6,535 nt of DNA from Endomicrobiia bacterium. Its GTDB lineage: Bacteria; Elusimicrobiota; Endomicrobiia; Endomicrobiales; Endomicrobiaceae. The stretch's first letter is position 1; the number at the start of each line of letters is the position of its first letter. The stretch is from assembly GCA_009782015.1 (NCBI GenBank), contig WQUP01000055.1:1-6535 (forward strand). Reading direction: 5' to 3'. Both the position numbers and the translations under genes were made by a program. This document shows, in pieces, positions 1-5,195 of the stretch. The notes under the pieces were generated by a model. The model saw only the letters and a list, made by a program, of their open reading frames with translations. It had not been told where the DNA came from and did not search any database.

Positions 1-26
1 GGGAATATTCATATCATATATGCGGT

Positions 27-2039
27 ATGCAGATTCCTAAATATTTGACGGACATTTACTGGCGCGTTCACAACAAGAAATTCTTTTTTCTTGTCGCGGC
101 TTTTTCCGTTCTTTTGAACTGGGCCGGCAACACTTTTGTTTTTGAAAACAGCTATAAATTTTTGTATTTTGACACGCTCGGCACTTTTGTCGCCGTCATA
201 GTTTTGGGAAGCGTCTGGGGGATGCTGGTGGCGCTTGCCAGCGCGGCGCTTTTGTCTTTCGTCACGTCTCCGCATTTCATATATCTCGCCGTCGTAAACG
301 TTTCTGCCGCGCTGTACTGGGGGCTTTTGAGCGAAATGGGGGTGTTCGACATACTCAAAAGCAAAGATTATTCCTCGGGCTCGTCTCTTAAAAAAAATCT
401 TGTTTCTTCGCTCACGTTTGTCCTGTATGCCGGAATTGCGGGCGGGCTTTTGACTGCGGTTTTCTCTTCGGTGATACGCGGCGTTATTTTCCAGAACTTT
501 TCCACGGACCAGCCTTACTCGCTCTACTTTGCGCAGTGGTTTAAACAGATATTTTCCGTAAAAGACATAGGCTGGCTGGGTATCGGCGCAAACTACATCG
601 CCGACACGTTTCTTGAAATACCCGACAAAGTTCTGACCGTCTTTTTCGGCGTGGCCATAGCCCTGACCATTTTTAAGTTCAACATAAAGACTCTGACGGA
701 CACTTATCAGGAAAAGGTGCAGAAAAACGAAATACCGTGGCACAGGATAATGCTCAGCAATTTCGGCCGCATGGAGATTATTCTCTTTGCCGCGCTGTGT
801 TTGGTCTATCTGCTTAAAATCAAAAACGTTTCCATGGAGATGCTGTCCGGATTTATGGACGGAACCCACGTTTATTCTTTGAGGGATTACGTATTCTTTG
901 AGATAATCCTTTTGCCGCTTTTCATCTTTTTGGCGCTTGTCGCGGTAAAGCTTGTCGCTGCGGGCAGCAAAGATAACGTTTTGGTTTTAAATGCCACGCT
1001 CAAAGACAATTTCTACATTAAAAATATGGACAGGGACATAAAGTATTTCCTCGTTGACGCTTTCTGCATATCCGTCGCGCTTACGGCGGTTTATATGTAT
1101 ATTCTCGTGTCAATCACGGGCGTTACGCCGATGGAATACTATAAAATGTTTTCTTACGTAAAAGCAAAGCCCGAGACGCTTGTGTGGCTTTTTATAATGC
1201 TTTTTATATTCGTTTTGATCGACCGCGCCAACAACCGTGCCACCGAGACCATGACGCTCAACGACGAGCTTGTAAAAAAAGAGACGGTTGACCAGATTTC
1301 CGAATCTTTTGACGCGCAGAGGCAGAAACTGCAGGTGATGGAGCTCAGCTGGTCGGACAATACCGTGGAGTTTCTCAGAAGCGCGCGCCATGATCTCGTC
1401 AACCAGCTTGAGAAATCCAAGACCGGCATGAACGAGCTTCTGCTTGAGGTTTACGACAACGTCGTAAAACCGTACAGCAGCTCGATTCTTGACAGCCAGC
1501 GCGAAATGCGCGCTTATGTCGATGAACTGACGAGCGGAAGGCTTGCCGAGTACGATTTTAAAAATCTTCAGGACGAGCTTGAAAAAACAATAAACGGCCT
1601 GCGCAGCCGGACGGCTTCTTATATAAATATAAATTTCAGCGGCTTTGAAAAAGAAAATTTGAACGGCTACTGCCGCATAAACAAACTTTTTTTCATAGCT
1701 TTCAACAATATAATAGACAACTCGGTTTACGCGCTTCAAAAGCGTTCGCTCGAACCGCATTTTAAAGCGGCTCTGTCGGTCTCAATGGGCATTGATACCG
1801 ACCAGACGGCATTTGTGAGTATTGCGGACAATGCCGGCGGCCTTTCAAAAGACAAAATAAACAAAATATACAGAGTGTCGTTTGAAAGCTCCAAAGGCGT
1901 CAGCCGCCTCGGCGAAGGTACGATGATCGCCAAAAATTTCATAAAACTTTTCGGCGGATACATATCCGCGCACAATGTCAGGACCGGCGGCGAAATGGGG
2001 CTAGAAAGCTCGATACACGTTCCGTACTATTTAAAATAG
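27..2039 (+). CDS. Multi-pass membrane sensor histidine kinase
   Basis: Probable sensor kinase that autophosphorylates on histidine and passes phosphate to the regulator encoded next. Residues 1-220 carry about six hydrophobic segments (roughly 18-38, 46-64, 66-80, 84-101, 124-148, 195-218). The FDTLGTFVA stretch at 48-56 and EIPDK before the last segment resemble ECF-transporter S-component-like sensor modules. Four more segments follow near 247-266, 288-312, 340-365 and 385-402, then a helical linker. RHDLVN (454-459) gives the probable phospho-acceptor His455, in the RHDxxN style of Spo0B/AgrC/CitA-like kinases. The ATPase domain shows an N box (NNIIDN, Asn561 and Asn565), a G1 box (DNAGGL, Asp601) and a G2-like GEGTMIAK (629-636). 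DNAGGL has Ala where DNGxG is usual, a tolerated variant. The frame stays open to the left window edge and ATG 27 lacks a convincing ribosome site, so the true start may lie upstream. Kinase assignment is strong; the sensed signal is unknown. Confidence 0.88.
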   Translation: MQIPKYLTDIYWRVHNKKFFFLVAAFSVLLNWAGNTFVFENSYKFLYFDTLGTFVAVIVLGSVWGMLVALASAALLSFVTSPHFIYLAVVNVSAALYWGLLSEMGVFDILKSKDYSSGSSLKKNLVSSLTFVLYAGIAGGLLTAVFSSVIRGVIFQNFSTDQPYSLYFAQWFKQIFSVKDIGWLGIGANYIADTFLEIPDKVLTVFFGVAIALTIFKFNIKTLTDTYQEKVQKNEIPWHRIMLSNFGRMEIILFAALCLVYLLKIKNVSMEMLSGFMDGTHVYSLRDYVFFEIILLPLFIFLALVAVKLVAAGSKDNVLVLNATLKDNFYIKNMDRDIKYFLVDAFCISVALTAVYMYILVSITGVTPMEYYKMFSYVKAKPETLVWLFIMLFIFVLIDRANNRATETMTLNDELVKKETVDQISESFDAQRQKLQVMELSWSDNTVEFLRSARHDLVNQLEKSKTGMNELLLEVYDNVVKPYSSSILDSQREMRAYVDELTSGRLAEYDFKNLQDELEKTINGLRSRTASYININFSGFEKENLNGYCRINKLFFIAFNNIIDNSVYALQKRSLEPHFKAALSVSMGIDTDQTAFVSIADNAGGLSKDKINKIYRVSFESSKGVSRLGEGTMIAKNFIKLFGGYISAHNVRTGGEMGLESSIHVPYYLK

Positions 2040-2130
2040 AAGCTGAGAGAGCTGGGAAGCTGAGAAGCTGAGCAACAGCAAAAGCCGTTGTCTTTGCCCA
2101 GCTTCTCAGCTTCCCAACTTCTCAACTTCG
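2038..2130. repeat. Element A: octanucleotide-array inverted repeat between kinase and regulator
   Basis: The left arm (2038-2070) is four tandem words, AGAAGCTG, AGAGAGCTG, GGAAGCTG, AGAAGCTG. The right arm (2099-2130), read on the minus strand, is CGAAGTTG, AGAAGTTG, GGAAGCTG, AGAAGCTG. The two loop-proximal words match exactly and give an 18-bp perfect stem (2053-2070 with 2099-2116); the outer words have diverged. The loop is 28 nt and contains a small secondary stem, CAAC/GTTG. No T-tract follows, so it is not a standard intrinsic terminator. The left arm begins inside the kinase stop codon TAG and the right arm ends about 9 nt before the regulator's ribosome site. It may modulate regulator expression relative to the kinase. 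Confidence 0.9.
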
Positions 2131-2138
2131 GCTGTTAA

Positions 2139-2144
2139 AGGGGA
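2139..2144 (+). promoter_or_regulatory. Ribosome binding site of the response regulator
   Basis: AGGGGA lies six bases before ATG 2151. It is the strongest Shine-Dalgarno match in the window and supports that start. It sits just outside the right arm of Element A, so pairing in that hairpin would leave it exposed. Confidence 0.75.
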
Positions 2145-2150
2145 TCTGAA

Positions 2151-3191
2151 ATGGACGAACAAAAAAGAACTATAGCTCTTACCGACGACGACGAAAATGT
2201 CCGCATGTCGCTCGAGAGGACGATAAAAAAGCACTTTAAGGACGCGCAGGTGCTTCAGTTTTCCAATACCGTCGATATAAAAAAGCATCTTTTAAACAAT
2301 CCTAACCAGATAGATCTGCTCATTCTTGACATACACTTCGGCATGGGCGAGACCGGGCTTGACATACTGCCGGACATCAAAAAATATTCTCCTGCGCTTC
2401 CCGTAATACTTCTCAGCGCCATGGAAAAAACTTACGGGCAGGCCGTGACGGAGAAGGCCGGAGATTACATAATCGATTTTATGTCAAAGCCCGTAACCGA
2501 AACCGAACTGATAATAAAAATAACCAAAGCGCTCAACTCTAAAGACGCAAACGCCGAGCAGCTTAAGCGGCTTCATTCGGAAAACACGCTTTTGAGCGAA
2601 ATGCTTTCTTCGGAAGACGAGCAGGGCGCCGGCAGACTTTTTGAAAACGAAGTGCAGACAAAAATACTTTCCATGAAAAAGGTTTTTCTCGGCGAGCCTC
2701 ACGAGCCGAAAGAAAATATTGTGGTCAACGGGCAGGAAATAGACACCATAGCCTTTACCGCGCCGCCGCTTCCTTTTTCGATTATGGTTTTTGAAACGAA
2801 GTATTTTCCGAACGCCAAAGTTTACGGAAACGTCAACGAGCCCATGAGGGTTTCGGTAAACGGCGTTGAAAAAGTTTCAACAAAAAGGAGAAATCTTTTT
2901 GAGCAGTCGGAAAACCAGTTTAAGCAGGTAAGCAAAAGGATGGAAAAAATTTTAAAAGACGCCGGCTACGCGAAATCCGAAGAGATATACAGGCCGTTCA
3001 TCCAAAGTTTTGTAGTTTTCACCGACAGCACCGACATTTCGGAGATTAACGCTTCAAATGCAAACAAATATACGAAGATATGCAAGCTGAAAGATCTGAC
3101 GCCGGACTTCATAATAAAAACCGCTTTCGCCATGCCGAAAAGGCAAGTGGACGAAACCGTCAAAAAAATCGTGCTGGAAAAACTCTTTTAA
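2151..3191 (+). CDS. Response regulator with NERD nuclease-like output domain
   Basis: Residues 1-127 form a complete CheY-like receiver: acidic pocket Asp12-Asp14, phospho-acceptor Asp60 (LLILDI), switch Ser89 (LLSA) and Lys113-Pro114 (MSKP). A helical linker at about 130-155 leads to a C-terminal domain (about 160-300) that fits the nuclease-related NERD pattern. This shows an N-terminal acidic FENEV (164-168), GQEID (194-198), a core strand ending FETK (214-217), a KVYG strand (223-226), a Gln in LFEQ (249-252) and a strand VVFT (288-291). Asp198, Glu215 and Lys217 match the PD-(D/E)XK catalytic triad. About 50 further residues close the protein. There is no helix-turn-helix or enzymatic GGDEF/EAL output. 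The partner is presumably the kinase 111 bp upstream. The receiver call is near certain. The NERD call rests on motif order and spacing, and nuclease activity is inferred, not shown. Confidence 0.85.
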   Translation: MDEQKRTIALTDDDENVRMSLERTIKKHFKDAQVLQFSNTVDIKKHLLNNPNQIDLLILDIHFGMGETGLDILPDIKKYSPALPVILLSAMEKTYGQAVTEKAGDYIIDFMSKPVTETELIIKITKALNSKDANAEQLKRLHSENTLLSEMLSSEDEQGAGRLFENEVQTKILSMKKVFLGEPHEPKENIVVNGQEIDTIAFTAPPLPFSIMVFETKYFPNAKVYGNVNEPMRVSVNGVEKVSTKRRNLFEQSENQFKQVSKRMEKILKDAGYAKSEEIYRPFIQSFVVFTDSTDISEINASNANKYTKICKLKDLTPDFIIKTAFAMPKRQVDETVKKIVLEKLF

Positions 3192-3294
3192 CGGCAATTA
3201 ACAAATAACAAATTACAAATAACAAATAACAATTAACGGCAACCATCAATGTCTTTAATTGTTATTTGTAATTTGTTATTTGTTAATTGCCGTT
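3190..3294. repeat. Element B: heptanucleotide-array inverted repeat between convergent genes
   Basis: After the cap ACGGCAATT, the left arm runs in perfect 7-bp phase from 3200: AACAAAT, AACAAAT, TACAAAT, AACAAAT, AACAATT, then AACGGC. The right arm on the minus strand has the same cap and AACAAAT, AACAAAT, TACAAAT, AACAATT. The arms are identical for 36 bp (3190-3225 with 3259-3294) and then differ by exactly one AACAAAT word. The ends fall in the stop codons of the regulator (TAA 3189-3191) and of the convergent gene (TAA 3294-3296 on the minus strand). It probably forms a long AT-rich hairpin in both transcripts and may act as a bidirectional transcript end, though it lacks a GC stem followed by a T-tract. 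Confidence 0.93.
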
Positions 3295-4052
3295 TACTGT
3301 TTTGCGTCTTCATCTGCCGCTGGCTGTTCAGCCATTGGCTGTCCAGCCGCAGATTGTTCGGCCATAGGTTGTCCGGCCGGCTGCTGTGACGGCTCGGATG
3401 TTTGGCGGGCTGCCTGCGCGGCCGCTTTGTCAACCGCTTTCTTTAAATCTCTCTCTTTCTTCAGGAATGCGATATATGCAGGAAACGAAACTATTTTTTT
3501 TGTCTTTCCGAGATAAACATAAGCGCTGACATCGTCTTGAAACTTCACTTTTACAAAATCATTGCCGGCCGCTGCGCCGGAACTTAAAGAAACAAGCGGA
3601 GTATATAGCGCGTTTGACGCAACCGCGGTTTGCGTAGAAACCGCCGCCGCCGGGTTTTGCTGCGCGGGAGCCGCGTACCACGCCGAGCCTATTATGTTTT
3701 TGTAAGTCTGCGTGTCAACGCTGACGCCGTTGATTTTGCTTGCAGCCGCGTCTTTTTTAGCCGGAGCCGCGGCTTTGGTTTTGGGCGCGTTTTTAGCCTC
3801 GGCTTTCTTTCTTGCCGCGGTTTCTTTATCTATTATTTTGGCGTATATTTTAAGGCGTTCTTTTACGAGCTGTTCGGCTTCGCCCGGCGTCGGGATTATG
3901 TTTGTGAAAACTATGCGCACGGCCGCTGCTGCTCCGTCGTCGTTTTCTTGAAAATCAACGCTGTAGTCCGTGCCCTCTATAAACTGTCTTGCGCAAAAAG
4001 CCGCGGACGAAAACGACAAAACCACGAAAAACGCCAAAATTATTCTTTTCAT
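3294..4052 (-). CDS. Uncharacterised exported Ala/Lys/Gln-rich protein
   Basis: 252 aa; I do not recognise the family. A clear Sec signal peptide opens it: MKR, then a hydrophobic core at about 4-18 and a small-residue region ending near AAFCA (17-21). The Cys20 context (AAFC) does not fit a lipobox well, so a soluble periplasmic protein is likelier than a lipoprotein. Residues 22-72 look folded, with alternating strands. An Ala/Lys-rich low-complexity stretch (about 74-105) follows, then a second compact region (about 106-215) with KVKFQDDVSAYVYLG. The tail from about 216 is Gln/Ala/Pro-rich with two copies of a 10-residue repeat (AGQPMAEQ core). The start ATG overlaps the stop of the upstream gene by 4 bp (ATGA), and GGAG lies 10 bases ahead of it, so the two genes are translationally coupled. 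A cell-envelope role is inferred only from export and the neighbouring membrane protein. Confidence 0.8.
   Translation of the reverse strand: MKRIILAFFVVLSFSSAAFCARQFIEGTDYSVDFQENDDGAAAAVRIVFTNIIPTPGEAEQLVKERLKIYAKIIDKETAARKKAEAKNAPKTKAAAPAKKDAAASKINGVSVDTQTYKNIIGSAWYAAPAQQNPAAAVSTQTAVASNALYTPLVSLSSGAAAGNDFVKVKFQDDVSAYVYLGKTKKIVSFPAYIAFLKKERDLKKAVDKAAAQAARQTSEPSQQPAGQPMAEQSAAGQPMAEQPAADEDAKQ
3321..3380 (-). repeat. 30-bp in-frame tandem repeat in the exported protein's tail
   Basis: Two degenerate 30-bp units (3321-3350 and 3351-3380) encode the two GQPMAEQ-containing decapeptides. Third codon positions differ between copies while the protein repeat is kept, which suggests an old duplication under some selection for composition. 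Confidence 0.65.
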
Positions 4053-4459
4053 AAAAATTTAACTCCGAAAATGAATTTTAACAGAAGCAGAACGAAAACG
4101 ATAAAAAGTATTGCCGACACTGCTGCGGACGCAATTGCTATTTTTCCGGCCGTTTTAGCCGTTTTGTTTATTTTGTCGGAACTTGTTTTTGCTTCCTCCA
4201 AAACTTCCGGCGGTATTTTTTTATGAGCAAAATATAAAAGCAGCGGCGCTATCGCAAAATCGTCCAAATATCCCGCAGGAAATATGAAATCCGGTATTAT
4301 GTCTATCGGGAGCACTAGATAAACAAATGCGATCAAGCTCAGCGCTTTTGCAAGAAACGGCGTGCGCGCGTCTTTGAACGCGAAAAAAAGAACCAATAAT
4401 CCGCCCTTGATATTGAAAAAAAGCTTTTTAAAAAATTCCACAGCGATATTGTACAACAT
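4049..4459 (-). CDS. DUF1232 (YkvA-like) small membrane protein
   Basis: 136 aa. The core carries the DUF1232 signature: a hydrophobic helix ending YLVLPIDIIPDFIFPAG (residues about 47-63), then YLDDFAIAPLLLYF, matching the family pattern P-x-D-x-I-P-D followed by G-x-x-D-D. A strongly hydrophobic C-terminal helix (about 108-132) probably anchors it in the membrane. The biochemical function of the family is unknown. I chose ATG 4459 because residues upstream in the open frame are only a translation of the repeat Element C. The frame is open to an ATG at 4570 but that N-terminus has no family character. No Shine-Dalgarno sequence precedes 4459; the context is TGCCGTTAAAATG. It is first in a two-gene minus-strand unit with the exported protein. 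The family call is firm, the start slightly less so. Confidence 0.85.
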   Translation of the reverse strand: MLYNIAVEFFKKLFFNIKGGLLVLFFAFKDARTPFLAKALSLIAFVYLVLPIDIIPDFIFPAGYLDDFAIAPLLLYFAHKKIPPEVLEEAKTSSDKINKTAKTAGKIAIASAAVSAILFIVFVLLLLKFIFGVKFL

Positions 4460-4469
4460 TTTAACGGCA

Positions 4470-4586
4470 GAGTGGAGAGTGAAGAGTGAGGAGTGAAGAT
4501 ACGACACCGTCATTGCGAGCGCTGAAAGGGCGTGGCAATCCAGAGTAGTTGCAGTATCTTCACTCCTCACTCTCCGCTCTTCACTC
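4470..4586. repeat. Element C: heptanucleotide-array inverted repeat with a nested second repeat
   Basis: The left arm (4470-4497) is four 7-bp words in perfect phase, GAGTGGA, GAGTGAA, GAGTGAG, GAGTGAA, then GATAC. The right arm (4559-4586), on the minus strand, reads GAGTGAA, GAGCGGA, GAGTGAG, GAGTGAA, preceded towards the loop by the matching GATAC complement (4554-4558). The perfect stem is 20 bp (4483-4502 with 4554-4573). The 51-nt loop contains a separate hairpin repeat. It lies between divergent genes and would form part of the 5' leader of the DUF1232 transcript. Confidence 0.92.
4509..4542. repeat. GTCATTGCGAG...GCAATCCA dispersed-type hairpin repeat
   Basis: GTCATTGCGAGCGC and GGGCGTGGCAATCCA form an imperfect stem (ATTGC with GCAAT, CGC with GCG) inside the loop of Element C. 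From memory, repeats with this GTCATTGCGAG...GCAATCC frame occur dispersed in intergenic DNA of many bacterial genomes; only one copy is visible here. Confidence 0.7.
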
Positions 4587-4600
4587 TTCCTTTAGAATGA

Positions 4601-4630
4601 TTGGAAAAACCATAAGTTTTTTGTTATAGT
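4601..4630 (+). promoter_or_regulatory. Candidate sigma70-type promoter for the DUF4416-phosphoesterase operon
   Basis: TTGGAA (4601-4606) and TATAGT (4625-4630) are separated by 18 bp in the only AT-rich stretch before ATG 4665, giving a leader of roughly 28 nt. The -10 hexamer is flanked by TTGT and ACAA (4621-4624, 4631-4634), a short inverted repeat that could be an operator but may be chance. Confidence 0.5.
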
Positions 4631-4654
4631 ACAATTCAGTATTTAAGGATTTTC

Positions 4655-4658
4655 GGAG
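4655..4658 (+). promoter_or_regulatory. Ribosome binding site of the DUF4416 gene
   Basis: GGAG lies six bases before ATG 4665 within TTTTCGGAGATTAAA. A near-identical TTTTCGGAGTTAAA precedes the exported-protein start on the other strand, which suggests a preferred initiation context in this genome. Confidence 0.75.
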
Positions 4659-4664
4659 ATTAAA

Positions 4665-5195
4665 ATGGGCGCAATAGGCGGCGCAAACAGGGTGAAACTT
4701 TTCTGCGGCATAATATCGGCGGATGACGGGATAACCGAAAAGGCTCTTTCGGAGATTGAGAAACGTTTCGGGAAAATAGATCTCCGCAGCGAAACCGTTC
4801 CGTTTGATTTTACGCAGTACTATAACGCTGAAATGGGCAGCGAGTTGAAACGTTTCTGGGTGTCATTCGACACCCTTGTATTTGCGGACGAACTCGCGGA
4901 GATAAAAGTTTTTACAAATACTATCGAAGACAGTTTTGCGGTTGAAGGAAAAAGGCGGATAAATATAGATCCAGGGTATTTGAATCCCGCAAACGTGATT
5001 CTTGCTTCTACCAAAGATTTCAGCCACAGGATATATCTTTCAAAAGGCATATACGGCGAAGTAACGCTGATATACAAAAAGGAAGATTTTACGAAGCTGC
5101 CCTGGTCTTATCCGGATTATACTTCCCCCGCGGCAAAAGAGTTTTTGCTCAAAGCAAGAGCAAATCTTATGCGGCAGCTTAAGGCCGGTTTATGA
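4665..5195 (+). CDS. DUF4416 family protein
   Basis: 176 aa, about full length for the family, with no signal peptide or membrane segment, so cytoplasmic. Recognisable conserved blocks are VKLFCGIIS near the N-terminus (10-18), PFDFTQYYNAEMG (about 46-58), the diagnostic RRINIDPGYLNPANVILAST (residues about 97-116), DFSHRIYLSKGIYGEVTL (about 118-135) and the C-terminal LPWSYPDYTSP (about 144-154). The function of DUF4416 is not established. The stop codon overlaps the start of the phosphoesterase by 4 bp (ATGA), so the two are expected to be co-translated. This is the first gene of the right-hand operon, with a good ribosome site and a candidate promoter. Confidence 0.88.
   Translation: MGAIGGANRVKLFCGIISADDGITEKALSEIEKRFGKIDLRSETVPFDFTQYYNAEMGSELKRFWVSFDTLVFADELAEIKVFTNTIEDSFAVEGKRRINIDPGYLNPANVILASTKDFSHRIYLSKGIYGEVTLIYKKEDFTKLPWSYPDYTSPAAKEFLLKARANLMRQLKAGL

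Noticed and set aside
9..869. Long minus-strand open frame opposite the kinase gene (also 1110-1760)
   Set aside because: Basic, low-character translations with no domain. They lie antisense to a gene with clear membrane and kinase motifs and are explained by its codon bias.
2089..3256. Shared TGTCTTT in the loops of Elements A and B
   Set aside because: A 7-mer match in two short loops (2089-2095, 3250-3256) is easily chance and is absent from the loop of Element C.
3190..3294. CRISPR array or classic intrinsic terminator
   Set aside because: The words are 7 bp with no spacers, so it is not CRISPR. The stem is AT-rich and not followed by a T-tract, so it is not a canonical terminator, though it may still end transcripts.
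3990..4052. Lipoprotein signal in the exported protein (Cys20)
   Set aside because: The context AAFC has Phe at -1 where a small residue is needed, so a standard signal peptide fits better.
3630..4226. Plus-strand open frame spanning the exported-protein and DUF1232 genes
   Set aside because: Arg/Phe-rich translation without family features; the minus strand carries a signal peptide, the DUF1232 motif and an ATGA coupling.
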